Source of the DNA: Streptomyces sp. ISL-36
Lineage (GTDB): Bacteria > Actinomycetota > Actinomycetes > Streptomycetales > Streptomycetaceae
NCBI RefSeq assembly: GCF_018614205.1
Contig: NZ_JAGGOS010000067.1
Coordinates: forward strand, 1 to 64,000
Length of the DNA stretch: 64,000 nucleotides
Reading direction: 5' to 3'
Shown: piece by piece, positions 43,371 to 51,919 of the stretch
Position numbering within the stretch: position 1 is the first letter of the stretch
How the letters are laid out: each line of letters begins with the position of its first letter
Position numbers and translations under genes: made by a program
Notes under the pieces: model-generated
Databases searched by the model: none
Seen by the model: only the letters and a program-made list of their open reading frames with translations
Told to the model about the DNA's origin: nothing

Positions 43371-44807
43371 ATGAACAGGCCACGCATCGCCGGAACCGTC
43401 CCGACCGTGGACGCCCCGAACCCGGCCGCCCCGACCCCGACCGCCTTGGCCCTGGTCGCTCCGGTCGCCCTGACCGCTCTGACCGCCGTCCTCGTCCTCA
43501 CCGTGCGCCACGAAGGCCAGGTCACGGACCCGTCGGGGCTGTCCTGGTGGTACGCGGCCTGCTGGCTGCTGTTCGCCGCGGCCACCTGGTCGCTTCGTCA
43601 CGTCCCCGCACGCCGTGTGGTGCCGCTGGTCATGTGCGGAGCGGTCCTGGTCGCCGTCACCGGGCTCGTCGCGGCTCCCCGGACGAGCACGGACTCCTTC
43701 CGATACGCCTGGGACGGCCGGGTGCAGGCCGCGGGCCTCTCCCCGTACGACCGCACGCCGGCGGACCCCGCGCTCACCGGCCTGCGGGACGACTGGCTCT
43801 TCCCCCGGGGCGAGCGGGCGTGCGCCGGGCCCGACCGCGCCCCGGTCGGGCCCGGGACGTGCACGCGGATCAACCGCCCCCAGGTCCACACGATCTACCC
43901 GCCCGTCGCGGAGGGCTACTTCCTCCTCGTGCACGTCGTCTCACCGCCGGAGGCCCGCCACAAGGTTCTCCAGACCGGCGCGGCCCTCCTGGCCGTCGCC
44001 ACGACCGCCGCCCTCCTGGTGATCCTGCGCCGCCGGGGCGATCCCCGTCACGCCGCCTACTGGGCCTGGTGTCCGGCCGTACCGATCGAGGCCGTGAACA
44101 ACGCCCATGTCGACGTCCTCGCCGTCCTGCTGTCCGTCACCGCGCTCGGAGTGGTCGTACGGCACCGGGCGGCGGGCGGCGCGCTGCTCGGACTGGCGAT
44201 CGCCGCCAAGATGCTGCCCGCCGTCCTGCTGCCGGGCGCCCTGTCCGGCGTACGTCGCCTCCGCGACACCGGGGCGGTCCTGCTCTCCGCCGCCGTCGTC
44301 GTCGGCCTGGTCTACCTGCCGTACGTGCTCGTCTCCCACGCCTCCGTCCTGGGCTACCTCGGCGGCTACGCCGAGGAGGAGGGCTACGGGGATTCATCGG
44401 CCCAGGCCCGCTATGCCCTGGTCCGCCTGGTGTTCCCCGACTCCTGGGCGCTGCCCCTGGTCGTGGTCGCGATGCTCCTCATGGTGGCGTACGTACTGCG
44501 CCGCGGCGATCCGGAACGTCCCTGGAGCGGGGCTCTGGTCGTGACGGGGACGGCCTTCCTGCTCATGACGCCGGGATACTCCTGGTACGCGCTCCTGCTG
44601 ATCGCTCTGGTCGCACTCGACGGGCGCTGGGAATGGCTCACCATCGCCGTCGCCGGCGCGGCCTCCTACGTCACGGGCCGGGCCCTCGGCGAGGTGACGG
44701 TCACGGTCGCCTACGGGCTCGCCGCGGCGGCGATCCTCACGGGATGGCTCCTGCGCAGACGGCAGGGCCGGGGCGCCGTGCGGCACCTTTCGTACGACAT
44801 CGCATGA
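43371..44807 (+). CDS. GT87-family polytopic glycosyltransferase (DUF2029)
   Basis: The 478-residue protein has 10 or more hydrophobic segments. It has the TSTDSFRYAWDGRVQAAG segment with an acidic residue in the first external loop, NRPQVHTIYPPVAEGYFLLV, AAYWAWCPAVPIEAVNNAHV and AIAAKMLPAVLLPGAL. These are features of GT87/DUF2029 mannosyltransferases that use polyprenyl-phosphate sugars. It may act on a lipid-linked glycan or cell-wall acceptor at the outer face of the membrane. It is divergent from the oxidoreductase gene. Confidence 0.85.
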   Translation: MNRPRIAGTVPTVDAPNPAAPTPTALALVAPVALTALTAVLVLTVRHEGQVTDPSGLSWWYAACWLLFAAATWSLRHVPARRVVPLVMCGAVLVAVTGLVAAPRTSTDSFRYAWDGRVQAAGLSPYDRTPADPALTGLRDDWLFPRGERACAGPDRAPVGPGTCTRINRPQVHTIYPPVAEGYFLLVHVVSPPEARHKVLQTGAALLAVATTAALLVILRRRGDPRHAAYWAWCPAVPIEAVNNAHVDVLAVLLSVTALGVVVRHRAAGGALLGLAIAAKMLPAVLLPGALSGVRRLRDTGAVLLSAAVVVGLVYLPYVLVSHASVLGYLGGYAEEEGYGDSSAQARYALVRLVFPDSWALPLVVVAMLLMVAYVLRRGDPERPWSGALVVTGTAFLLMTPGYSWYALLLIALVALDGRWEWLTIAVAGAASYVTGRALGEVTVTVAYGLAAAAILTGWLLRRRQGRGAVRHLSYDIA

Positions 44808-45001
44808 AAATCGCCCGTCCGGCACGTTCAGGCGGCACACATCCGGGCAAGTGCGGGAGGCGAGCTCAGGACGAGCGTCACCCGCAGTGCGGTCGGAGCG
44901 GCGCCGTCCCTCACAGCGGTGGCTCCCGGTGTGCATCACCCCTCCCGCCCCGGGGGCCGCCTCCCGAGCAGCAGACCGCTACACGGCGACAGGAGAGCCA
45001 G

Positions 45002-47260
45002 ATGACAGGCAACCCCTCACCCGACGTACCGGAGGACGCCCTCCCCGGGCGGCCCGGCGCCAAGCCCGCCTCCCTCCAGGAACCCACCGATCCCCATGGC
45101 CCGCCGGCGCCCAAGCCGGACCAGGGCGGTCCCGAAACGGTGAGCCCCACGGGCCAGGCCACGGGCGAGGACCCGGCACGCTCGGCACAGAGCGGCGCCT
45201 ATCTCACCAACGCGCAGGGTGCCCGGCTGTACGAGAGCGACCACTCGCTCAAGGCCGGCGTCCGCGGCCCCGTGCTGCTCCAGGACCACCATCTGCGCGA
45301 GAAGATCACCCACTTCGACCACGAGCGCATCCCCGAACGGGTGGTGCACGCCCGGGGAGCCGCGGCGCACGGCGTCTTCCGGAGCTACGGCACCGCGAGC
45401 CGCATCACCAGGGCCGCCTTCCTCGCCGAGGACGTGGAGACGCCCGTCTTCGTCCGGTTCTCCACCGTGCTCGGATCGCGCGGCTCGGCCGACACCGTCC
45501 GTGACACGCGGGGCTTCGCGACCAAGTTCTACACCGAGGAGGGGACGTTCGACCTGGTCGGCAACAACATCCCGGTGTTCTTCATCCAGGACGCGGTGAA
45601 GTTCCCCGACATCATCCACGCCGGCAAGCCGCACCCCGACCGTGAGATACCGCAGGCGCAGAGCGCCCACGACACCTTCTGGGACTTCGTGACGCTGCAC
45701 ACCGAGGCCACCCACCACACCCTCTGGAACATGTCGGACCGGGGTATTCCCCGCTCGTTCCGGATGATGGAGGGCTTCGGCGTCCACACCTTCCGGCTCG
45801 TCGACGCCGAGGGCGGCACGGCACTGGTCAAGTTCCACTGGAAGCCCCGGCTCGGCGTGCACTCGCTGGTCTGGGAAGAGGCGCAGCTCATCAACGGCAT
45901 GGACCCCGACTTCCATCGCAGGGACCTCTTCGACGCCATCGAGGCGGGCGCCTTTCCGCAGTGGGAGCTCGGCATCCAGACGTTCCCCGACATCCCGGAG
46001 CAGACCTTCGAGGGCATCGACCTGCTCGACCCGACGAAGATCGTGCCCGAGGAGCTCGCCCCGGTGCAGCCGATCGGCCTGCTGACCCTCAACGCCAACA
46101 CCAAGAACTTCTTCGCGGAGACGGAGCAGGTGGCCTTCCACCCCGGCCATCTGGTGCCCGGTATCGACATCACCGACGACCCGCTGCTCGCCGGCCGTCT
46201 CTTCTCGTATCTGGACACCCAGATCAGCCGGCTCGGCGGCCCCAACTTCGCCCAGCTGCCGATCAACCGCCCGCACGCCCCCGTCAACGACATGCTGCGG
46301 GACGGGATGCACCAGACGGCCGTGCACACCGGCGTGGCGCCCTACCGGCCCAACTCCCTCGACGGCGGGTGCCCGTTCCTGGCCGGCGCCGATACCGGCG
46401 CGTACATCGAGACACCGGTCCCGATGCCGGCCTCGACCAAGCGGCGTGAGGCACCGGAGTCGTTCTCGGACCACTTCAGCCAGCCCCGGCTCTTCTGGCT
46501 GAGCATGACGCCCGCGGAGCGCGAGCACATCATCGCCGCCTACACCTTCGAGCTGAACAAGTGCTACGAACAGGCCGTCAAGGAAAGGGCATTGACGGTG
46601 CTGGCCAACATCGACCCGGTGTTGTGCGAAGGCGTCGCGGCCGGGCTCGGCCTGCCCGTTCCGCCGGCCACCGTGGAGCTCGCGGCGGTCGAACCCAGCC
46701 CCGCGCTCTCCCAGCTCGGACAGGCCTGGCCGCTCGACGGGCGCATCGTCGGAATCGTCACCGACGGGGGCCAGGACGGCGACGGGGAAGAGGGCGGGTC
46801 CATGGACGCCGTGCGGTCGGTCCGCGAAGCCGCCCTCGCCGCCGGAATGGTTCCCCTGGTCATCGCCCCCGCGGGTGGCACCCTCGGCGCCGACGGCGAG
46901 CGGATCGCCGTCCAGCGCACGTACGCCACCGCTCGGTCCACGGAGTTCGACGCTCTGTTCGTCGCGGGGGTTCCAGGGCCCGGGCTGGACGCGCAGGGGG
47001 TACGGGACGCGAAGGCGGGCCACATCGCGACCGACTCCGCCACCGTCGACCCCCGGGTGCTGCTGATGCTGGACGAGGCGTACCGCCACGGCAAGGCCAT
47101 CGGCGGGACGGCGGCCGCCGCGACCGTCCTCGACGCCGCCCGTCTGCCCGCCGACGCACCGGGAATCGTCCTCGGTGACGGCGCTGACGAGGTCTTCACC
47201 CAGCTCACGGACCTGCTCGGGCGGCACCGGGTCTGGCAGCGCCATCCCGCGTCGATCTAG
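45002..47260 (+). CDS. katE: Large-subunit catalase (HPII, KatE)
   Basis: The 752-residue catalase belongs to the large-subunit class: the core has RVVHARGAAAHGVF with the catalytic His, DLVGNNIPVFFIQD with the Asn, and RLFSYLDTQISRLG with the heme-ligand Tyr. The C-terminal 150 residues form a DJ-1/PfpI-like flavodoxin domain (GRIVGIVTDGGQDG, FDALFVAGVPGPGLDAQGV). ATG 45002 is preceded by AGGAGA. It removes hydrogen peroxide in stationary phase or osmotic stress in related bacteria. It is not linked to its neighbours by spacing. Confidence 0.95.
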   Translation: MTGNPSPDVPEDALPGRPGAKPASLQEPTDPHGPPAPKPDQGGPETVSPTGQATGEDPARSAQSGAYLTNAQGARLYESDHSLKAGVRGPVLLQDHHLREKITHFDHERIPERVVHARGAAAHGVFRSYGTASRITRAAFLAEDVETPVFVRFSTVLGSRGSADTVRDTRGFATKFYTEEGTFDLVGNNIPVFFIQDAVKFPDIIHAGKPHPDREIPQAQSAHDTFWDFVTLHTEATHHTLWNMSDRGIPRSFRMMEGFGVHTFRLVDAEGGTALVKFHWKPRLGVHSLVWEEAQLINGMDPDFHRRDLFDAIEAGAFPQWELGIQTFPDIPEQTFEGIDLLDPTKIVPEELAPVQPIGLLTLNANTKNFFAETEQVAFHPGHLVPGIDITDDPLLAGRLFSYLDTQISRLGGPNFAQLPINRPHAPVNDMLRDGMHQTAVHTGVAPYRPNSLDGGCPFLAGADTGAYIETPVPMPASTKRREAPESFSDHFSQPRLFWLSMTPAEREHIIAAYTFELNKCYEQAVKERALTVLANIDPVLCEGVAAGLGLPVPPATVELAAVEPSPALSQLGQAWPLDGRIVGIVTDGGQDGDGEEGGSMDAVRSVREAALAAGMVPLVIAPAGGTLGADGERIAVQRTYATARSTEFDALFVAGVPGPGLDAQGVRDAKAGHIATDSATVDPRVLLMLDEAYRHGKAIGGTAAAATVLDAARLPADAPGIVLGDGADEVFTQLTDLLGRHRVWQRHPASI

Positions 47261-47327
47261 TGGATCTCCCGCGGACGTGGGTCCGACGGATCCCGCCGGC
47301 CGCTGAGGCGCGGAGGGGGTCGTCTCA

Positions 47328-48032
47328 TCAAGGAAGGGTCCGAGTGACTCCGGGAAGGGTGTGAGTGACTCGGGGAAGGGTCTGAGTGACGCGCCACAGG
47401 CGGCGCGGGAGCGCGCCCTCCGCGAACGCGTGAACCTCGTCGAGCTGCCAGCCGTCGGCCAGCAGGTCGACGAGGTGACGCGGGAAGAAGTGCACCGCGA
47501 ACCCGCCGTGCTCGTAGATGTCGTCGCCGTGCGCGACGCCGGCGCCGTAGTGGGCGTCCCCTGTGTGGCGCACGGTGTAGACGAAGGTTCCGCCGGGCCG
47601 CAGCACTCGGCGGACCTCCGCGACCGCCGAGCGGATCTCCTCCGTGGAGAGGGCCATGCACAGCAGCATGTGCGCGAAGACCGCGTCGACGGAAGCGTCG
47701 GGGAGGGGGAGCGGTGTGCGGACGTCATGGACCTGGGTGGTGATCCGCGCCGCGACGTCCTGCCGCCGCGCCGCCGTGCGGAGCTGCTCCAGGCCGGCGG
47801 CGCTGAAGTCGGTGGCCCGCACGGCGAAACCCTGGCGAGCGAAGTACAGGGCGTCCCGGCCGTGGCCTGCGCCCAGCTCCAGCACCTCGCCCGCTCCCGC
47901 CGCACGGAACACCTCGGCGGCATGGACGGCGGGCGCGGACGGCTCCGCGCCGTACATCTCCGGGTGCGCCCCATAGGTGCTCTGCCAGTGCTCCCGCTGC
48001 GCGTCGGCCAGGCGCTGGTCGTCGTCCGCCAC
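47328..48032 (-). CDS. Class I SAM-dependent methyltransferase
   Basis: The 234-residue protein has VLELGAGHGRDALYFARQGF, AVRATDFSAAGLEQLRTAA, VHDVRTPLPLPDASVDAVFA and LRPGGTFVYTVRHTGDAHYG. It resembles the TehB/ UbiE-type small methyltransferases often linked to tellurite or thiol methylation, but no further hint is given. Its last 20 residues are the 7-residue repeat (RVTQTLP, RVTHTLP, GVTRTLP) from a 21-bp tandem repeat. It is convergent with katE. Confidence 0.85.
   Translation of the reverse strand: MADDDQRLADAQREHWQSTYGAHPEMYGAEPSAPAVHAAEVFRAAGAGEVLELGAGHGRDALYFARQGFAVRATDFSAAGLEQLRTAARRQDVAARITTQVHDVRTPLPLPDASVDAVFAHMLLCMALSTEEIRSAVAEVRRVLRPGGTFVYTVRHTGDAHYGAGVAHGDDIYEHGGFAVHFFPRHLVDLLADGWQLDEVHAFAEGALPRRLWRVTQTLPRVTHTLPGVTRTLP
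47332..47394. repeat. 3 x 21-bp tandem repeat at the C-terminus of the methyltransferase
   Basis: Units start at 47332, 47353 and 47374, each beginning ggaagggt and containing gagtgac. They encode heptapeptides at the extreme C-terminus, where they would be tolerated. Confidence 0.85.
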
Positions 48033-48197
48033 GATCGTTCCGCCTTCCGGGTGCTCTACGAGGCCAGCCTACGGGGGCGCGATTGAAGTCCTCCCAGGTG
48101 GGCACGCGCGCCGTGGCCGGAAAGACCGGGAATCAGCCGACACAGCCGTCACAGCCGTCACAGCCGACACAAGGGTCCGGGGGCCCAGAGGTACGCC

Positions 48198-49925
48198 ATG
48201 AATCTTCCTCTGCCCGACGATGTCACCGAGCTCAAGGAAGTGATCGGGCGCGAGATCTCGGCCCTGCGCGCCGACGTACGCCGTAAGACAGCGGTCAGCC
48301 GGCCCGCACCGATGACCACGGACCGGGCCTCACCCGTACAGAGCACGGCGACCCTCCCGCGCAGGCACGACGGCGCCCTGAGTTCCCCCTGTCTGTGCGG
48401 CACGGACGGAGACGCCCGCGATCCCTGGTCGTGCGTCTGCGCGGCCCTGCCCGCCATCCCCGTGTCGGCGGCGCTCCTCACACCGCTGCGGGACGACAAC
48501 GGCGACGTCGTCGACTTCGTGATCCGGGCAGGCAACCAGATCCGCTCGGTGGAGTGGCTGGAAGCACCCGGCCACCAGGTGGGCCAGCGTTTCATGGAGG
48601 CGCGGCCCGGTGCGGCGGCAAGTGGCCTGCTCGGGGCGCTCGCCGACGTCCTGACGACCGGGCGGCCCATGGACGGCCTGGTCGTCGACTACACGGAGGA
48701 GCGGCTCGGCCGGCTCCACCGCGCCCAGCTGCTGTACTACGCCGCCTCCTGCGGCGGTGAGCTCGTCGCCACCTGGCGCCCCATTCGGAGCCAGGCGGAG
48801 ATGCTGACCGTGGACGCCCAGCATCTCGCGTCCATGGGCTGGGGGCACTGGGACCTGCTGTCGGGAAAGGTGACCTGGTCGGAGGGGCTGAGCCGGATCT
48901 TCCGTACGGAACTGAACATGCCGTGGTCGCTGCAGGAGCTGTGCGACGCGCTGGAGCCCGCCGACACGACGGCGTTCGCCGAGTTCATCACGGCCGTGCT
49001 GGCCGGGGAGGAACCGGCCTGGACCAGGATCCGTTTCCTGGTGCTCGGTGAGGTGCGGACGCTCGACCTGCTCGGGCGGCCGGTCGCCGGCACCGACGGC
49101 CGGCCCTGGGCCGTGCACCTCATCGCCCGCGACCTCACGCCCCAGATGCGCAGCCGACGCCGGCTCGTGGAGACGGAACGCGAGACGGAGCGGCTGCGGC
49201 AGCAGGCGGAGGCGGAACGCCACGTCGCCGCCTCGCTCCGCGAAGCGCTGCTGCCGACGCACTCGCAGGAGCTGGCCGCCAAGGGGCTGACTGTGGCGGC
49301 CGCGTACCTGGCGTCCGAACCTGACTCGGCGGTCGGGGGTGACTGGTACAAGTGCCGTCTGCTGCCGGACGGGCGGGTGCTCGTGGCGATGGGCGACGCC
49401 TGCGGCCACGGGCTCGACGCGGTGGCCCGGATGGCTCAGCAGCGTCACGCGCTGGCGGGTCTGGCCCAGACCGGAGCCTCGGCCGGGGAGATCATGACCT
49501 GGCTGAACGAACTCGTGTGCAGCGACCCCTCGGGCGAGACGGCCACCGTGATCGCCGGCCACATCGACGACGACCGGGTTCTCCACTGGGCCGACGCCGG
49601 GCACCCCGCGCCCGTGCTGCGGCGCGAGGGACGGGCCTTCGCGCTGACCGCGGAGCAGCGCGGACCGTTGCTCGGGGCGTTGGCGGGATACGCGTACGAG
49701 ACCTCCGCGTTCCAGCTCCTCAGGGGCGACCTGCTGGTGCTGTACACCGACGGCATGGTGGAGCGGCGAGGTGAGGACATCAGTCAGGGCATCGAACGCT
49801 TCGCGGCAGCGGTGGGCGCGGCGGCCGGGCTGACTCCGCAGCAGACGATCGACCGGCTGGTGGCGGACCACATCCGGTCGGGGCACGAGGACGACGCCTG
49901 CCTGCTGGCGATCCGGTTCGACTGA
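48198..49925 (+). CDS. PP2C/SpoIIE-family protein phosphatase with PAS-like sensor region
   Basis: The 575-residue protein starts at ATG 48198 after AGAGGTACG. Its N-terminal part contains a Cys-rich tract (CLCGTDGDARDPWSCVCAAL) that may bind metal, followed by a PAS-like region (MGWGHWDLLSGKVTWSEGLS) with a helical linker. The C-terminal domain is SpoIIE-like: AVGGDWYKCRLLPDGRVLVA, MGDACGHGLDAVARMAQQRH, VLYTDGMVERRG and DDACLLAIRF, with the metal-binding Asp. It should remove phosphate from an anti-anti-sigma factor. No anti-sigma or STAS gene is adjacent. Confidence 0.9.
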   Translation: MNLPLPDDVTELKEVIGREISALRADVRRKTAVSRPAPMTTDRASPVQSTATLPRRHDGALSSPCLCGTDGDARDPWSCVCAALPAIPVSAALLTPLRDDNGDVVDFVIRAGNQIRSVEWLEAPGHQVGQRFMEARPGAAASGLLGALADVLTTGRPMDGLVVDYTEERLGRLHRAQLLYYAASCGGELVATWRPIRSQAEMLTVDAQHLASMGWGHWDLLSGKVTWSEGLSRIFRTELNMPWSLQELCDALEPADTTAFAEFITAVLAGEEPAWTRIRFLVLGEVRTLDLLGRPVAGTDGRPWAVHLIARDLTPQMRSRRRLVETERETERLRQQAEAERHVAASLREALLPTHSQELAAKGLTVAAAYLASEPDSAVGGDWYKCRLLPDGRVLVAMGDACGHGLDAVARMAQQRHALAGLAQTGASAGEIMTWLNELVCSDPSGETATVIAGHIDDDRVLHWADAGHPAPVLRREGRAFALTAEQRGPLLGALAGYAYETSAFQLLRGDLLVLYTDGMVERRGEDISQGIERFAAAVGAAAGLTPQQTIDRLVADHIRSGHEDDACLLAIRFD

Positions 49926-50018
49926 CGCCGGCCGTTGCGGCTGACGCGGACCGTTTCGACGCTCGCGGACCGGGCGACATGAACGGGTCGTCGGCGATGT
50001 GTGGCTACGCCAGTACCT

Positions 50019-50055
50019 TGCGGTGCATGACAGTACGTGACTATCATGCACCGCA
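50019..50055. promoter_or_regulatory. PadR operator, 12-bp perfect arms
   Basis: tgcggtgcatga (50019-50030) and tcatgcaccgca (50044-50055) are perfect inverted arms separated by 13 bp. They overlap the start region of the PadR gene, so PadR binding would block its own transcription. The position also includes the alternative ATG codons of that gene. Confidence 0.8.
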
Positions 50056-50444
50056 TGACAAAGGAGCTGTCGGGCGTCGGTGACCAACGGCGCAGTCAGC
50101 TGCTGCGCGGAGTGCTCGACCTCTGCCTGCTGGCTCTGATCGCCGAACGCCCTCGCTACGGCTACGAGTTCGTCGAGGCGCTCAGGGAGAGCGGACTGGA
50201 GCTGGTGAGCGAGGGCAGCATCTACCCGCTCCTCGCCCGGATGGAGCGGGCGGGGCTCGTCGAGTCGTACCGCGCTCCCTCGTCCAGCGGTGGGGCGCCG
50301 CGCAAGTACTACCGGCTGACCGGGGCGGGCCAGGCCGAACTGTCCCGGGGAAGGGCGGTATGGCGGGAATTCGCCACCCAGGCCGGCCGGATCCTCGACC
50401 GCACCGGCCGACCCATCGAACCCACGGGGGGAACGACACCATGA
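50046..50444 (+). CDS. PadR-family regulator
   Basis: The 132-residue protein has LLRGVLDLCLLALIAERPRY, GYEFVEALRESGLELVSEGS and IYPLLARMERAGLVESYRAP, the PadR winged helix. It is of the short PadR type with a brief C-terminal helix. Starts at ATG 50046 or 50055 are both possible; no ribosome binding site is clear, so leaderless translation is possible. Its stop overlaps the start of the next gene (ATGA). The operator at 50019-50055 shows it likely represses the operon. Confidence 0.88.
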   Translation: MHRMTKELSGVGDQRRSQLLRGVLDLCLLALIAERPRYGYEFVEALRESGLELVSEGSIYPLLARMERAGLVESYRAPSSSGGAPRKYYRLTGAGQAELSRGRAVWREFATQAGRILDRTGRPIEPTGGTTP

Positions 50445-51034
50445 CCATCGAGCGCGTACTCGCTGTCTGCCGCAGCAACTGGGAGTACCGGGGCATCGAC
50501 GACACCTCCGTCCGGGAGATGCTCGACGAGCTCACGGCCCACCTGGAGGACGCCGCGGCAGCCGGGCGTTCGCCCAAGGACGTCGTCGGCGAGGATGTCA
50601 CGGCCTTCGCGGCGTCTTGGGCCAGGGCGAGGATGCCGCTGCACCGGCGCGTGCTGAGGATGACCGCCATGGTCTCCTTCATGGCGGGCGTGCTGCTGCT
50701 CTTCTCACACCTCACCCGGTGGACGACCGGCGTGGAGGTCACCCCGGGACGGCTGGCCTTCTGGCTCGGCATCGCGGTCGCCACGGTCGTCCTCGAACTG
50801 CGCCGCGGCTCCCTGGGGCTCGGCAAGGGCTGGCTGGTGGCGCTGGTCGTCGGCCTGCCGGTCGCACTGCTCACCGAGACCCTGCTCGGCGACGAACCGC
50901 TGTTCCGCGTGCCGCTGTGGGCCACGGTGCTGCTCACGCTGCCAGGACTGGCGTACGCCGTCGCCGAACGCAGGGGCGTGGCGGCGGACTTGCGGGGCGG
51001 AGCCGCCTCCGATGACGCGCCGCACCTCAGGTAG
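50441..51034 (+). CDS. HAAS-domain membrane protein of PadR operon
   Basis: The 197-residue protein has an N-terminal helical region (SVREMLDELTAHLEDAAAAG, RSPKDVVGEDVTAFAASWAR) that resembles the HAAS domain, commonly paired with PadR regulators. Four to five hydrophobic segments follow, among them VSFMAGVLLLFSHLT, LAFWLGIAVATVVLEL, WLVALVVGLPVALL and LWATVLLTLPGLAYAVA. It probably acts in a membrane stress response controlled by the PadR protein. Its 3' end overlaps the convergent methyltransferase by 8 bp. Confidence 0.8.
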   Translation: MTIERVLAVCRSNWEYRGIDDTSVREMLDELTAHLEDAAAAGRSPKDVVGEDVTAFAASWARARMPLHRRVLRMTAMVSFMAGVLLLFSHLTRWTTGVEVTPGRLAFWLGIAVATVVLELRRGSLGLGKGWLVALVVGLPVALLTETLLGDEPLFRVPLWATVLLTLPGLAYAVAERRGVAADLRGGAASDDAPHLR

Positions 51035-51815
51035 GCGACTGGTCGGCGCCCGGGTCGGCAGCCGACGGCGGTACCTCGACGACGAAGAACAGGAAGGTGG
51101 TTTTGGTCGAAAGGTCATGGAAGCCGTCGGGGAAGAGTTCACGGGCGGCCGGGTCGGGCTGCGGCTCGCTGATGCTGGAAAGGCGGAAGCCGGCGGTGGT
51201 GAAGGCATCGGTCATCGCGTGCAACGGCTTGCGCCAGAACCTCATCGGGACGGACCGCCCGTTGAAGGTCCAGTCGAAGCTATAGCTGGTGGTCGCAAAG
51301 TAGTCGGGCCGAGGATCCGGGATCGTGTACGCCACGAACGGGTGGTCCACCGACGCGATCAGCCGGCCGCCGGGCCTGAGCACTCGCCGCAACTCGGCCA
51401 GCGTCGGCCCCCAGTCCTCCACATAGTGCAGGACCAGTGACGCGACCACGTCGTCGAACGCACCGTCACCGAACGGCAGCGGGTCGCTCAGGTCGACGAC
51501 GTGCAGGTCCGCGTCGTCACCGAGCCGCCGCCCGGCCAGCGCCAGCATCCCGGCGCTGGAGTCGATGCCGGTGACGACGGCACCGCGGTCGCGCAGTTCG
51601 GCGGAGAGAGGGCCTGAGCCGCAGCCGGCGTCCAGGATCCGGCGGCCGGTCACGTCTCCGGCGAGGGCCAGCATCGCGGGCCGCTCGTAGTACGCGTTCA
51701 CGAGGCTGTTCTCGTTCTCCGCCGCGTACGCCTCGGCGAAACTGTCGTAGTCGTTCACCCGGTCCCGATCTGCAGACGGGGCGAAGCTCTCGGGCACGTC
51801 GCTTGCGCGTTCCAT
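51027..51815 (-). CDS. Class I SAM-dependent methyltransferase
   Basis: The 262-residue protein has RILDAGCGSGPLSAELRDRG, VVTGIDSSAGMLALAGRRLG, DVVASLVLHYVEDWGPTLAE and VLRPGGRLIASVDHPF. A UbiE/ COQ5-type small molecule methyltransferase is the best fit; the substrate is unknown. The N-terminal 20 residues are low complexity. The start at ATG 51815 has only a weak AGG upstream. Confidence 0.85.
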   Translation of the reverse strand: MERASDVPESFAPSADRDRVNDYDSFAEAYAAENENSLVNAYYERPAMLALAGDVTGRRILDAGCGSGPLSAELRDRGAVVTGIDSSAGMLALAGRRLGDDADLHVVDLSDPLPFGDGAFDDVVASLVLHYVEDWGPTLAELRRVLRPGGRLIASVDHPFVAYTIPDPRPDYFATTSYSFDWTFNGRSVPMRFWRKPLHAMTDAFTTAGFRLSSISEPQPDPAARELFPDGFHDLSTKTTFLFFVVEVPPSAADPGADQSPT

Positions 51816-51919
51816 CGTCGCAGCCTAGTAGTCGCATGATCCGTCGGGCGGGCCGTAGCTTCCTCTCCGGCCCGGCCCGGCCCGCCCCGGCCCGTCCCGT
51901 CGCGAGTGCAGCGGCAGCG

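Noticed and set aside
41579-43585. A 668-codon minus-strand frame spanning the oxidoreductase and the membrane gene
   Set aside because: Only its last 173 codons, after the GTGA overlap at 42097-42100, encode the membrane protein; the rest is out of frame with the real oxidoreductase.
36261-44807. Secondary-metabolite gene cluster
   Set aside because: There are glycosyltransferase and methyltransferase genes but no polyketide synthase, NRPS, terpene or RiPP core gene.
43256-47260. An open frame on the plus strand running across the GT87 gene region into katE as one 1334-codon frame
   Set aside because: The part before 45002 has no family look and overlaps the real GT87 gene in another frame. 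Only the last 752 codons are catalase.
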